From contig NZ_PVNH01000006.1 in assembly GCF_003001955.1 (NCBI RefSeq), forward strand, positions 1 to 64,000: DNA of 64,000 nucleotides, in the 5' to 3' direction. The notes under the pieces were generated by a model. It was not told the origin of the DNA and did no database searches. It saw nothing but the letters and a program-made list of their open reading frames with translations. Position numbers and translations under genes: made by a program. Below are positions 42,709 through 51,998 of the stretch, piece after piece. Each line of letters begins with the position of its first letter. Position 1 is the first letter of the stretch. The stretch comes from Prauserella shujinwangii. GTDB lineage: Bacteria; Actinomycetota; Actinomycetes; Mycobacteriales; Pseudonocardiaceae.

Positions 42709-42992
42709 GCGGCGCCGGGCAACCGCCGGCCGGTGACGCCCACGCCACCGGCTCGCCTCCGCACCGGAGTGCGGACACGGTGCGGCCGTCCTCCCCGGTA
42801 GCGCGGCCGGTACCTCCTGGTGCGCCCCGGCACGCGCCGTGGCCGGTGCGGCCGGGCGGCGGGGTCCGCGACGAAGCCGTCCCGGCGGCCCGGGCCCGTT
42901 CCGTCCGCCACGTCCAGGCTCTCCGGGCCCGCGAACCGGTGCGCGACCTCGCTCACCTGCTCCCGCAACCGGCCCGCCCGGCTCCCGGCAGG

Positions 42993-43904
42993 TCAGCGTG
43001 ACGCTGGATCGGGCATCCGCTTCGCCGCGACTTCCGGGCGTGGTTCGTCGGCTGTGCAGGCACCGCGGCGCCGGAACGGCTCGGCGAGCTGGGCGAGGTA
43101 CCCGCCCGGGTAGTGGGGTTTGGCGGCCATGCCGAGGTCGTCGCTGGTGAAACGGCGTTCGGGGTCGTAGGAGTAGGTACCGAGCAGGTGGTCCCAGACC
43201 AGGGTGAACAGTCCGAAGTTGACGTCACCGACGCCCGACCATTTCAGATGGTGGAACCGATGGGCCTGGTTGAGTGCGAGCACGGAGCGCAGCGGTCCGA
43301 CTCGGTAGTCCGCATTGGAATGCTGGAGAAGGAGCTGGACGGCGACGCAGAGGGCGAGGGCGTAGGCCACGCTGGTCGGCAGGCCGAGCAGGACCAGGGG
43401 TGCGACTCCCGCGGCGGTTTCCAGGGTCTGGTGCAGCGGGTGTTTCATCAGGCCGTTGAAGCCGTAGGCGCGTTTGACGCTGTGGTGCACCGCGTGCAGT
43501 CGCCAGAGCGCGGGGATCCGGTGGCTGGCCAGGTGGACCAGGGTGATGCCGAGGTCGGCCACCAGCACCGCGGCGAGCACCTGGAGCACGAACGGCCAGT
43601 CATGCGGCCAGACGCCGTCGATCGAGGCCACGGCGGTGAGCACGGGCAGCGCGGCGACGCTGCCGAGCGTCAGGGTTTCGTTGACCACGGCGTGGACGGC
43701 GTCACGGCGGTCGTCGTCGTGTGGAATGTTCCAGTCCGCGCGGTAGGGCAGGACGCGTTCGGCGACGAACGAGGCCGCGATGGCGAGGGACAACAGGCCG
43801 AGCAACCACAACTTGGAGCTGCCGGAGGCAGCGACGGCGATACCGGCGCCGTTGACGGCCAGCAGCATGAACGGCACATAGCCGTACCGGACGAGTGTGC
43901 GCAT
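42993..43904 (-). CDS. Sterol desaturase / fatty acid hydroxylase superfamily protein
   Basis: A 303-residue membrane di-iron protein. Histidine motifs HLASH, HAVHHS, then HQTLE and HRFHH are in the order expected for this superfamily, with four membrane segments. It would hydroxylate or desaturate a lipid, carotenoid or sterol in the membrane. It follows an AraC-type regulator by 55 bases and probably shares its transcript. Confidence 0.9.
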   Translation of the reverse strand: MRTLVRYGYVPFMLLAVNGAGIAVAASGSSKLWLLGLLSLAIAASFVAERVLPYRADWNIPHDDDRRDAVHAVVNETLTLGSVAALPVLTAVASIDGVWPHDWPFVLQVLAAVLVADLGITLVHLASHRIPALWRLHAVHHSVKRAYGFNGLMKHPLHQTLETAAGVAPLVLLGLPTSVAYALALCVAVQLLLQHSNADYRVGPLRSVLALNQAHRFHHLKWSGVGDVNFGLFTLVWDHLLGTYSYDPERRFTSDDLGMAAKPHYPGGYLAQLAEPFRRRGACTADEPRPEVAAKRMPDPASR

Positions 43905-43959
43905 GCGCCCGAGTCTGCGGGCCGGGCAGCCGTCACGGCTTGAACAGACTCGCTGACGT

Positions 43960-44721
43960 TCAGGGCATCGCTTCGCGCCAGTCCACCCCGCGAGCCAGGA
44001 GTGAAGGGGGCAGACCGAACATCTCGTGGCAGACGCGGGTGAGGTGCGCGCTGTCGGCGAACCCGGCGGCGTGGGCCGCCTCCGTGAGCGTCGCGCCGAG
44101 CCGGGCGTGGTCGATCGCGTGCCGCAGGCGCACCCACCGGACGTAGGCGCGGAACGGCAGGCCGAGTTCGTCACGGAACAGGTGCCCGAGCCTGCTGGCC
44201 GAGATCCCGGCCGCCACCGCGACCTGTCCCAGCTGGACGGTGCGGTCGAGCATGGTCGGCAGCACGGCGACCGCGTGGCGCAGGGCGGGGTGCAACGGCC
44301 GCTCGCGGAGCCGGCCACCCTCGGCGAGGGTGGCCAGCACCTGGTCGATCATCGCGCTCGGGGTTTCGTCGGCCAGGACGCCGTTGTCCAGCAGCGGCCG
44401 CGCCGCGGCGACCCACGCGGCGACGGAGCCCAGCGGCTGCCGCGTGCGCCGCACCCGTGCGGTCAAGGCCTGGCCGAGCAGGCAGTGGGCGTCGATCCAC
44501 ACCATCAGCCCAGCCGAGCCGCTGATCACCTCGTGTGCCGCGCCGGACGGAATGACCGCCGCGCGGCTCTGCCCTTCGGCGCCGGACTCGTCGCGCAGCA
44601 GCACCGGCTCGGCGGTGGCGAGCACCAGCTGCACCGCGGCATGCCGGTGCTGATGCGCGACGCCCAGCCGGCCGGCGTAGGTCATCCTGCCGGGCCGGAG
44701 TGTCACGGTTCCCTGCCACAT
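43960..44721 (-). CDS. AraC family regulator with cupin sensor
   Basis: A 253-residue regulator. The N-terminal ~100 residues are a cupin-like sensor (HQHRHAAVQLVLATAEPVLL; IPSGAAHEVISG) and the C-terminal ~100 carry two HTHs (LGQVAVAAGISASRLGHLFR; AAGFADSAHLTRVCHEMFG). GGGGGAG precedes the chosen ATG; a longer reading 18 codons upstream lacks a site. Probably controls itself and the desaturase-like gene. Confidence 0.88.
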   Translation of the reverse strand: MWQGTVTLRPGRMTYAGRLGVAHQHRHAAVQLVLATAEPVLLRDESGAEGQSRAAVIPSGAAHEVISGSAGLMVWIDAHCLLGQALTARVRRTRQPLGSVAAWVAAARPLLDNGVLADETPSAMIDQVLATLAEGGRLRERPLHPALRHAVAVLPTMLDRTVQLGQVAVAAGISASRLGHLFRDELGLPFRAYVRWVRLRHAIDHARLGATLTEAAHAAGFADSAHLTRVCHEMFGLPPSLLARGVDWREAMP

Positions 44722-44866
44722 CGTCAACTCCCCCGCGCGTGCGCGGTCTCCACCGCGTTCCTCACCATCGCCCAACCGCGATCACATCACACCTGACTGA
44801 TGTCACCGCCAGGTGGCGACGAAGAGCACGGACGGACACCTGGGGTCGAGCGCGACGGCGTTCGAC

Positions 44867-45066
44867 CCGGCGGTGGAACTGGGGATGACGCGGTCCACGG
44901 TGTCGGCACACGTGGGCTGCCCGCGCGCTGGTGGTGGGGCGCCCGCAGGGACGGCAGGTGCTCCACAGCCTCGCCCGCCCGGAGCTGACGGTCTGCTGGC
45001 GTCGGCGGAAACGCTGCTGGCCGCGACCGGCAACGCGGCCGCGCTGTGCCCGTACCACGGCACCGA
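44867..45066 (+). pseudogene. Decayed ArsR/CmtR-type metal regulator
   Basis: Plus-strand text reading PAVELGMTRSTVSAHVGCPR in one frame, VVGRPQGRQVLHSLARPEL in the next, and LLASAETLLAATGNAAALCP back in the first. Put together this is the recognition helix, wing and C-terminal helix of an ArsR-family repressor (compare the CmtR pattern LTRSNVSNHLSCLR...GRQV). The first helices are missing and two frame changes interrupt it. The surrounding bases 44722-44866 and 45067-45237 hold nothing else supported. Confidence 0.5.
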
Positions 45067-45237
45067 CGCCCCGGCCGGCACGGCCCCTGCGGTCGGTGCG
45101 GTCGGACGCAGCACGAACGCTCGATGAGCGACGCGTCCGGGCCGCGAACCGGCTCCGGTACCGACGGTCACCAGGGACGCCCGCACCGCCAGCTCGCCCC
45201 CCGCCGCACGCCGGTCCGGCACCCGGACCGGCTCGAG

Positions 45238-45360
45238 TCAGCCTTGGCGCGCCTTGAATCGCGGATCACGTTTGTTGATCACGAACACCGTGCCGTGCCG
45301 CCGGACCACCTGCGCACCCGGCTTCCGCTTCAGCGAACGCAGCGACTTGCGGACCTTCAT
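45238..45360 (-). CDS. rpmJ2: 50S ribosomal protein L36, zinc-independent paralogue
   Basis: A 40-residue L36 ([20 protein letters not shown]...DPRFKARQG). It is the C-minus type (YkgO-like): the zinc-ribbon cysteines of the standard L36 are absent. Such copies replace the zinc-binding form when zinc is scarce and are repressed by Zur. GGAAGGAG stands before the ATG, and a Zur-like palindrome lies in its promoter. Single-gene unit. Confidence 0.93.
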   Translation of the reverse strand: MKVRKSLRSLKRKPGAQVVRRHGTVFVINKRDPRFKARQG

Positions 45361-45386
45361 CGGGCTCCTTCCCGTGGCGTGACACC

Positions 45387-45413
45387 ACCCTACCTTAACG
45401 ATAATCGTTTTCA
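45387..45413 (-). promoter_or_regulatory. Zur-type operator and promoter of rpmJ2
   Basis: On the minus strand TGAAAACGATTATCGTTA, with perfect core AACGAT-A-ATCGTT (45397-45409) on the plus strand, matches the actinobacterial Zur pattern TGAAAAyGATTnTCA. It lies between a -35-like GTGAAA and a -10 TAGGGT (45392-45387), 37 bases upstream of the start codon, so a bound repressor would block transcription. Confidence 0.7.
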
Positions 45414-45616
45414 CTAGCGGACCGGCTGAGGTGAGCACGGGCACACCCGGCCTGGACCGCGCGCGAGCGGCTGCGCACCTGCTGCCGTTCGGGTCCGAGG
45501 TGGCCGAGGACGCGCATCGCGACCACCGTGCTGTTCGCCGGACGACCACGGCGGCCCGCACCCGGTCGCGCCCGTGCCGAACACCGTCATGACGGCAGCG
45601 AATCGCGTCAGGACGG

Positions 45617-46906
45617 TCAGCGCAGACGGGTTTCGACTCGTGGGGTCACGGTGGGCACGCACAGCACACCGTCGAAGGCCGTGGGCACCGGCACGTCGAG
45701 TTCCGCGCTCTGGGTGCGGATCCGCTCGAGCACCACCGCGCCGTCGCGGGTCCGCAGCGGGCGCAGATCGGTCAGGCTCACCCCGGCACCGAGACCGGCG
45801 TCGAGGACCGCGCGTTCGACGCTGCCCGCGCTCGGCGGCGCGACACCGGTCTCGGTGACAGCGAAACCGGCGGGCTCGGTGTCGTCGGGATACATCTCGG
45901 GGACGCTGCCCGCGGTGTGGGTCAGTGCCAGTGCCCGGTACTCCTCGCCGAGAAGGTGATCCAGGTAGTGACCGAGGGGCAGGGCCGTCAGGTGCCCGTC
46001 GAAGCGGACCGGTTCCCGCTGAATGTGGTTGTTGTGGGCGACCACCACGACACGGGCATCCGGTTCGGCACGGTCGAGATGCCACCGCAGCGACTCAGCC
46101 ATGAACCGGTCGCGGGCCGAGGTGTCGCCCGGCAGTCCGGCGCCAGTGAACAGGTCGTGCATCGCGCCGACCATGTAGTCGCCGTGCACGGCCGCGTCGA
46201 GATGCTGTGCGGCGAGATCGTAGCGTTGCCGGTCACTGCGCCGGATGTAGAGCGGCTCGAGCGCCCGGAAGCGGATCGCCAACCGGGCCAGCGACGCGGT
46301 CAGCGTGGCCCGCTCGGCGGGGTCCAGCCGCGCCCAGCGCGGGGCGGCCGCGGCGACCGACGGTCCCGCGATGCGATCGCCGAGGGCGAGCGCCCGGTCC
46401 ACCACCGGCCGCAGGTCGGGGTCGACCTCGTCGAGGTAGCGTGCCACCGGCTCCAGCGCGGGCCGCAGCGCCCCTCCCGCCTCCGGGGTGTCGATCCCGA
46501 CCAGTCGCAGTGGTGCGCCGCTGGTGGCGTTGTGCCCGCGCAGCCAGCGGGCCAGGTCGCCGGTGAGCCCCGAGTTCGCCGTCCCGGCGAAACGGGCCAG
46601 TGCCGCGGGGTCACCGTCGCCGCGCAGCCAGCGGTCGAGCGCGAACGCCTCGGCGAAACCGAACTCGAAGGCCAGCACGCGGAAACCGCAACGCTCGGCG
46701 AGGAACCGGATGATCCGCTGCCGCAGGTGGCCGAACTCCGCGACGAAATGGGCACCTTCGCCGACCGCGACCACGCGGGCCCCCGCGGCCAGCTCCCGCA
46801 GCGGCTCCAGGTCGTCGAGAGCTCCTTCGGGGTCCATCGTGGTCAGTTGGTGGGCGTGCGCGCGGAACCAGGCCGCCGCGGCATCGCCCGCGGAAGACGC
46901 GGTCAT
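45617..46906 (-). CDS. Erythromycin esterase family protein
   Basis: A 429-residue protein of the erythromycin esterase family: [20 protein letters not shown] near residue 45, [20 protein letters not shown] near 75, MVGAMHDLF near 245 and [12 protein letters not shown] near 280 supply the conserved Glu/His residues. EreA/EreB open macrolide lactones, but many chromosomal members have unknown substrates. It follows the PadR gene by four bases, so an inducible defence or detoxification role under PadR is likely. Confidence 0.9.
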   Translation of the reverse strand: MTASSAGDAAAAWFRAHAHQLTTMDPEGALDDLEPLRELAAGARVVAVGEGAHFVAEFGHLRQRIIRFLAERCGFRVLAFEFGFAEAFALDRWLRGDGDPAALARFAGTANSGLTGDLARWLRGHNATSGAPLRLVGIDTPEAGGALRPALEPVARYLDEVDPDLRPVVDRALALGDRIAGPSVAAAAPRWARLDPAERATLTASLARLAIRFRALEPLYIRRSDRQRYDLAAQHLDAAVHGDYMVGAMHDLFTGAGLPGDTSARDRFMAESLRWHLDRAEPDARVVVVAHNNHIQREPVRFDGHLTALPLGHYLDHLLGEEYRALALTHTAGSVPEMYPDDTEPAGFAVTETGVAPPSAGSVERAVLDAGLGAGVSLTDLRPLRTRDGAVVLERIRTQSAELDVPVPTAFDGVLCVPTVTPRVETRLR

Positions 46907-46910
46907 GGAA

Positions 46911-47552
46911 TCAGCTCTCCTTCCGGTGGACGGACGAGCCGGGCCTGCCGGGCTCGTCCCACCCGAACGAACGCAGCCGCTCGGTGTCCCAGGTCAGGGT
47001 TCCCCGGCGAAGCTCGCCGACGATGCCGCGAACCCAGCGCAGTTCAGCGTCCACCATCGCGCTCCGGTACTCGTCCTCGAGAAGAAAGACCCGCGGCAGA
47101 TCCGGCGGCCGCTGCGACAGCTCCGCCAGCGACCGTTCCAGTTCCGCCGCTCGGTGTTCCAGCCATTGCCGCACCTCGTCGGGACCGAACAGCGCGGCGA
47201 ACGACAACCCGGCGGGCAGCTCCGGGAACTCCCGGGCAGGGCGGGACAGAATCTCCCGCATCCACCGGTGCAGCGTCGTCCGCCCCGCGCCGGTGATGCG
47301 GAACACGGTGCGTTCCGGCCGGTTGCCCTCCCTGGTGGTCTCCTGCACCGCGATCTGTCCGTCGCGGCGCAGCCGCTCCACGGTCTGGTTGACGCTGTTG
47401 CGGCTGGCGACGTTGACGACGGTGTCCTTGCCGCGCTCCCGGATCAGCCGCTGCATCAAATACGGATGCATCGGCCGCTCCGCCAGCAGGGCCAGCACGA
47501 CGAGCGCGAGCCCGGACCGACGGGGAGCGGGCCCTGCGACCTCGGAGTCCAC
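46911..47552 (-). CDS. PadR family transcriptional regulator
   Basis: A 213-residue regulator. Winged HTH at residues 12-90 (GLALVVLALLAERPMHPYLM; SVNQTVERLRRDGQIAV; RTVFRITGAGRTTLHRWM) and a C-terminal helical dimerisation part (PDEVRQWLEHRAAELERSLA). GTG start. PadR repressors usually respond to phenolics or drugs and control adjacent detoxification genes; here the esterase is directly downstream. A palindrome in the divergent promoter region is a probable operator. Confidence 0.92.
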   Translation of the reverse strand: MDSEVAGPAPRRSGLALVVLALLAERPMHPYLMQRLIRERGKDTVVNVASRNSVNQTVERLRRDGQIAVQETTREGNRPERTVFRITGAGRTTLHRWMREILSRPAREFPELPAGLSFAALFGPDEVRQWLEHRAAELERSLAELSQRPPDLPRVFLLEDEYRSAMVDAELRWVRGIVGELRRGTLTWDTERLRSFGWDEPGRPGSSVHRKES

Positions 47553-47584
47553 CGTCGAAGGCTATCCGACGAATATGAATAGAC

Positions 47585-47597
47585 ATAGTATGACTAT
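47585..47597. promoter_or_regulatory. Putative PadR operator
   Basis: ATAGT-ATG-ACTAT, a perfect interrupted palindrome in the 93-base AT-rich region between padR and the divergent membrane protein gene. PadR sites usually contain ATGT/ACAT half-sites; ATAGT/ACTAT is compatible but not diagnostic. Confidence 0.4.
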
Positions 47598-47645
47598 AAC
47601 TGTCATCCTGTGCCCCGCACACCCACGGCCCGGAAGGCGGAGACG

Positions 47646-48326
47646 ATGACGACCGACGCACACCTCCCACGACGCTCACCCGACGCGGCCTCCCTGCGCG
47701 CGGCCGCCGGGTGCGCGATCGCGGGCACCCTCGGCTACCTCCTGGTGACCGTGCTGCACGGGGATCCCCCGATCGACGACCCGCGAGCCCTGCTCCAGTA
47801 CGTCGCCGCGCGACCGTGGTGGCAGGTCGCGCACCTGGTGAACATCCTCGCCGTGCTGGCCTGGATGGCCGTCGCCGTGCTCCTCACCGGCACCGCACGC
47901 GGAGGCACCCGCGCGGTCGGCCGCGTCACGCAAGCCGTCTTCATCGCGACGAGCGCCGTTTTCGCGGTCTACTTCGGACTGCACGCGCACGCGTTCGAAC
48001 CGTTGGCCCAACGCCTGGCCGAGAGCCCGCCCGCGGCCGACGGCCAGGTGCTCAGCCAGACCCAGGCCGTGCTCGCCGTGCTGGGGAGCGCCGCGTTCAC
48101 CGGGCAAGCCCTGCTGGGCCTTTCCCTGCTGCTGCTCGGGGTGACCGTGCTCGGTCACGACCGGCTCCCCTCCTGGCTGGGCTGGATCGGGATCGGAGCC
48201 GGCGCGGGCTGGCTGACGGGTGCGGTCCTGCTCGAGTTCGCCGTCATCGTGCCGTTCACGGTCGCCGGGTGGCTCTGGATGCTCATGCTGGGAACCGCGT
48301 TGTGGCGCGGCGCGAGGCGCACGTGA
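47646..48326 (+). CDS. Membrane protein, DUF4386-like
   Basis: A 226-residue protein with about six membrane segments (AAGCAIAGTLGYLLVTVL; ILAVLAWMAVAVLLTG; VFIATSAVFAVYFGLHAH; LLGLSLLLLGVTVLG; WLGWIGIGAGAGWLTGAV; VAGWLWMLMLGTALW). The charged loop between segments 3 and 4 (FEPLAQRLAESPPAADG) and general layout resemble DUF4386 proteins. Divergent from padR and followed directly by a large LuxR regulator. Function unknown. Confidence 0.8.
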   Translation: MTTDAHLPRRSPDAASLRAAAGCAIAGTLGYLLVTVLHGDPPIDDPRALLQYVAARPWWQVAHLVNILAVLAWMAVAVLLTGTARGGTRAVGRVTQAVFIATSAVFAVYFGLHAHAFEPLAQRLAESPPAADGQVLSQTQAVLAVLGSAAFTGQALLGLSLLLLGVTVLGHDRLPSWLGWIGIGAGAGWLTGAVLLEFAVIVPFTVAGWLWMLMLGTALWRGARRT

Positions 48327-48400
48327 ACCGGCCAGGCCGATCACCTCGTTCCTCGCCGGCGCACACGCCGCCCCGGGACACCGGCACCAGTGCTGGACGC

Positions 48401-51127
48401 ATGCTCGTGGGGCGGCACGACGAGCGTGCCCGCATCGACCGCCTGCTCGCCGGCGCGCGCGAAGGACACGGCGGCGCGCTGGTCGTCGCAGGCGAGGCAG
48501 GCATCGGAAAGTCGGCACTGCTCCGGCACGCGCGCGAGTCCGCGCACGGCATGCTGGTGCTGCCCGGGATGGGCATCGAGTCGGAGGCCGAGCTGCCTTT
48601 CGGGGTGTTGCACCAGGTGCTGCTGCCGTACCTCGACCGGCTCGACGCCCTGCCCGAACCGCAGGCCGCGGCGCTGAAGACCGCCGTCGGGTTGGCCGGG
48701 GCGCCCGAGGTGAGCCGGTTCCTGGTCGGGGCGGGCACGCTGACCCTGCTGGCGGAGCTGGCCACCGAGCGGCCCGTGCTGTGCCTGGTCGACGACGCGC
48801 AATGGCTGGACCAGGGCTCGTTGGACGCTCTGCTATTCGCCGCGCGGCGACTGCGGGCCGACCCGGTCGCGATCGTGTTCGCCGTGCGCGACACCGCCGT
48901 CGCGGTCCCGGCGCCCGGGATCGCGACGCTCCGGCTGACCGGGCTTTCGCGTGCGGCGTCGGCCGCCGTGCTGGAGGCGCATTCCCCGGGTCTGCGCGCC
49001 CCGGCACGGGATCGGGTGCTGGACGACGCACGCGGCAATCCGCTGGCCATCATCGAGTGGGGCGCCGCGCAACGGCTCGGCCGTTCCGACCCCGCCGACC
49101 ACATCGCGCCCCTTCCGGTCACCGGCCGGGTGCAGGAGACCTTCCGCGCCCAGATCGCCGCGCTCCCCGCGGCGACCCGCCTCCTGCTGCTGTCGGCCGC
49201 GGCCGACAGCGCCGAGGACCTCGACCTGGTGCTCCGCGTCGGACGGCGATTCGCCGCGGCCGTGTCGGACCTCGCCCCGGCCGAGCGGGCGGACCTGATC
49301 ACCGTCCGCACCGACCGATTGATTTTCCGGCATCCGCTGATTCGGTCGGCCGCGTACCGCAGCGCGCCACATCATCAGCGGCTCGCCGTACACCAGGCGC
49401 TCGCCGAGGAACTGGCGGGCGCGGGGGAAGCCGATCGCCGCGCGTGGCACCTGGCGGCCGCCACCACCGGTCCGGACGAGAAGGTCGCCGCCGAACTGGA
49501 ACAGGCCGCCCTGCGTGCCCGGCATCGCGGAGACGCGATGGCCGTGTCCGCCGCGTTCGACCGCGCGGGCAGGCTGAGCACGGACAACGAACGCAAGGCC
49601 CGGCGGCTCGGCGAAGCGGCGAACGCCGCCTACGACGCGGGCAAGCCGGACCGCGCCGTCCGGCTCGCCGCCGAGGTGGCGCTCCGCACCGACGACCCCG
49701 GTGTCCTGGCCGGCTCGCTCCACCTGCGGGCGCAGGTGGAGTACGAACGCACTTCTCCGGCGGCGGATGCCGCCCTGGCACTCCAGGCGGCCGAACTGGT
49801 GCTGGACCACGATCCCGGACGGGCCGCGCTCATCCTCACCGAGGCGGTCGTGGCCGCGCGGCACGCGGGCGCGCACGACCTGGTGCGGCAGGGTGTGCGG
49901 CACCTGCGGGACCTGCGCCTGCCCGCCGGCTCCGATCTGGAGCGCGCGGCGCACGCGCAGGCCGGGTGGAGCGCGCTGTTCGACGGCGCCCCCCACCGCG
50001 CCGCGGACGCGATGGCGCCCTTCGTGCGCGCCGCGCGGGACCGCCGTTCGCACTACATACTGCGGATCGTCGCCGGTTTCAGCGGGCTGATGCTCGCCGA
50101 CGACGACGCGGCGATCGCGGTCACAACGTCCCTGCTCGCCGAGGCGAGGGCGGCTGGAGCATTGCTGTGGGTTCCGTACTCGCTGGAGATTCTCGGGCTG
50201 GCACAACTGCTCCGGGGCGGGTTCGTCGATGCGGAGACGCACGTGGCGGAGGGCGTGTCGATGGCCGAGGAGCTGGGAATGGACACCCAGCTGGCCGTGC
50301 TGAAGGCCATCGCGGTGTGGCTGGCCGCCGTGCGCGGCGACGAATCCGGATGCCACGCACTCGCCGACGAGGTACTGCCGCGGCTGACCACGCGCCACCC
50401 GGTCAACGCCGCCCTGGCCCGCTGGGGTGTGGGCATGCTCGACCTGTCGGCGGGCCGGTGCGGCGACGCGCTGCGCACGCTCACGGAGGTGTGCTCGGGC
50501 GCGGCGAGCCGTGACGTCCTCGTCCGCGCCGTTCCCGACCTGGTGGAGGCGGCGGTGCGGCTCGGGGAGACCGGTCTCGCGCGCGAGCGGCTCACCGAGT
50601 TCGGCCGCTGGGCGGAGCACGTGGCCACGCCGGTCGCCCGCGGGCTGCTCCTTCGCTGCCGGGCCCTGCTGGCGGACGCCGACGGCGCCGAGGACTCCTT
50701 CGTGGACGCACTGCGGATCCAGCACGAGCGCGCGGGTCCCTTCGACGCTGCCCGGACCCGGTTGCTGTACGGGGAATGGCTGCGGCGCCGGCGTAGACGA
50801 GCCGACGCCCACACCCATCTCACAGCCACCCTCGCGACGTTCGAGCGGCTCGGCGCACCAGGCTGGGCCGCGCGCGCCCGCGCCGAGCTGGCCGCACTCG
50901 GCGAGCGGCCCGTCGCCCGGCCCGGGGCGGCCGACCCGCTGCAGCGGCTGACGCCTCAGGAGGTCCAGGTGGTGCGGCTCGCCGCCGCCGGCTACAGCAA
51001 CAAGCAGATCGGGTCCCAGCTCTTCCTCAGCCCGCGCACCGTCGGCCATCACCTGTACAAGGCCTACCCCAAGCTCGGCGTCAGCAAGCGCATCGAGCTG
51101 GCGCAGCTGGACCTCGATCGCGCGTGA
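48401..51127 (+). CDS. LuxR family regulator with AAA ATPase domain (LAL type)
   Basis: A 908-residue regulator. Walker A GEAGIGKS at 31-38, Walker B LCLVDDAQWLD near 130, a long alpha-helical TPR-like middle (~400-830), and a C-terminal LuxR HTH (LTPQEVQVVRLAAAGYSNKQ; LSPRTVGHHLYKAYPKLGVS). LAL proteins activate sugar or secondary metabolite genes in actinomycetes. An in-frame GTG overlapping the preceding stop (48323) would add 26 residues; ATG 48401 starts right at the conserved LVGRHDE. The SDR-like gene 121 bases downstream may be a target. Confidence 0.92.
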   Translation: MLVGRHDERARIDRLLAGAREGHGGALVVAGEAGIGKSALLRHARESAHGMLVLPGMGIESEAELPFGVLHQVLLPYLDRLDALPEPQAAALKTAVGLAGAPEVSRFLVGAGTLTLLAELATERPVLCLVDDAQWLDQGSLDALLFAARRLRADPVAIVFAVRDTAVAVPAPGIATLRLTGLSRAASAAVLEAHSPGLRAPARDRVLDDARGNPLAIIEWGAAQRLGRSDPADHIAPLPVTGRVQETFRAQIAALPAATRLLLLSAAADSAEDLDLVLRVGRRFAAAVSDLAPAERADLITVRTDRLIFRHPLIRSAAYRSAPHHQRLAVHQALAEELAGAGEADRRAWHLAAATTGPDEKVAAELEQAALRARHRGDAMAVSAAFDRAGRLSTDNERKARRLGEAANAAYDAGKPDRAVRLAAEVALRTDDPGVLAGSLHLRAQVEYERTSPAADAALALQAAELVLDHDPGRAALILTEAVVAARHAGAHDLVRQGVRHLRDLRLPAGSDLERAAHAQAGWSALFDGAPHRAADAMAPFVRAARDRRSHYILRIVAGFSGLMLADDDAAIAVTTSLLAEARAAGALLWVPYSLEILGLAQLLRGGFVDAETHVAEGVSMAEELGMDTQLAVLKAIAVWLAAVRGDESGCHALADEVLPRLTTRHPVNAALARWGVGMLDLSAGRCGDALRTLTEVCSGAASRDVLVRAVPDLVEAAVRLGETGLARERLTEFGRWAEHVATPVARGLLLRCRALLADADGAEDSFVDALRIQHERAGPFDAARTRLLYGEWLRRRRRRADAHTHLTATLATFERLGAPGWAARARAELAALGERPVARPGAADPLQRLTPQEVQVVRLAAAGYSNKQIGSQLFLSPRTVGHHLYKAYPKLGVSKRIELAQLDLDRA

Positions 51128-51248
51128 GTGAACGACTTATCCGGTCAGGCTCCGGGACCTCGGACGCCCGTCGCCCGACCGATGCGACGACGGCGCGCCG
51201 CTGCCTAGCGTCTCCAGCGACATCGATTCCCGACCGGGAGGTACCGAC

Positions 51249-51998
51249 ATGTTGCTCGAGGACAAGACCGCCGTCGTCTACGGAGCGGGCGGAAGCATCG
51301 GAAGCGCGCTGGCCAGGGGCTTCGCGAAGGAAGGCGCGCGGTGCTTCCTCGTCGGCCGCACGCCGGGCAAGCTCGATGCCCTCGCCGAGGAGATCCGCGC
51401 GGCGGGTGGCCAGGCCGAGACCGCCGTGCTGGACGCCCTCGACGAGGCGGCGGTCGACGACCACGCCGATACCGTGGCCGCCCGCGCCGGAAGCCTCGAC
51501 ATCTCCGTCAACGTCATCACCCAGGACGCCGTCTTCACCCCGCTCATCGACATGCCCGTGGCCGACTTCGGGCGGGCCATCGAGAAGGCGGCCACCTCCC
51601 AGCTGGTGACCACGAAGGCGGCCGCCCGGCACATGGTGAAGCAGGAATCGGGCGTGATCCTGTTCTTCGGCGGAGCCGACTACCACCGAGGACAACCCGG
51701 GCTCGGCACCGTCCAGGTCGGCATGGACACGGTCGAGGCGATGCGCAGGCAGTGGGCGTGCGAACTCGGCGCCCACGGCGTCCGGGTCGTCACGCTGCTC
51801 ACCGGCGGGATCCCGGAGACCTTCCCCAGCATTCCCGAGGTCGAGCCGCAGAAGCACGCGATCGTCGATGCCACCCTGCTCAGACGAGCGGCCACCCTGG
51901 ACGACGTGGGCCACGTGGCCGCCTTCGTCGCCTCCGACCGGGCGCGCACGCTGACCTCCACCCAGGTCAACATCTCCTGCGGCGCCCACGGCGACTGA
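51249..51998 (+). CDS. SDR-fold protein lacking the catalytic tetrad
   Basis: A 249-residue short-chain dehydrogenase/reductase-like protein. The nucleotide loop is present (YGAGGSIGSALA, G12-G18). In the alignment-equivalent of the active site the text reads PGLGTVQVGMDTVEAM, placing Val155 and Met159 where Tyr and Lys of YxxxK belong, and the usual catalytic Ser is replaced in ILFFGGADY. The NNAG motif is also changed (NVITQ). GGGAGG precedes the ATG. It may bind a cofactor or ligand without normal SDR catalysis, or use different residues. It follows the LAL regulator. Confidence 0.85.
   Translation: MLLEDKTAVVYGAGGSIGSALARGFAKEGARCFLVGRTPGKLDALAEEIRAAGGQAETAVLDALDEAAVDDHADTVAARAGSLDISVNVITQDAVFTPLIDMPVADFGRAIEKAATSQLVTTKAAARHMVKQESGVILFFGGADYHRGQPGLGTVQVGMDTVEAMRRQWACELGAHGVRVVTLLTGGIPETFPSIPEVEPQKHAIVDATLLRRAATLDDVGHVAAFVASDRARTLTSTQVNISCGAHGD

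Noticed and set aside
42709-42992. Minus-strand ORF beginning VREQVSEVAHRFAGPESLDV between the BASS and desaturase genes
   Set aside because: Only the first ~20 residues look coding; the rest is Arg/Pro-rich, with no family and poor start context.
45617-46906. Naming the esterase ereA/ereB
   Set aside because: Family membership is clear but macrolide hydrolysis cannot be inferred for chromosomal relatives.
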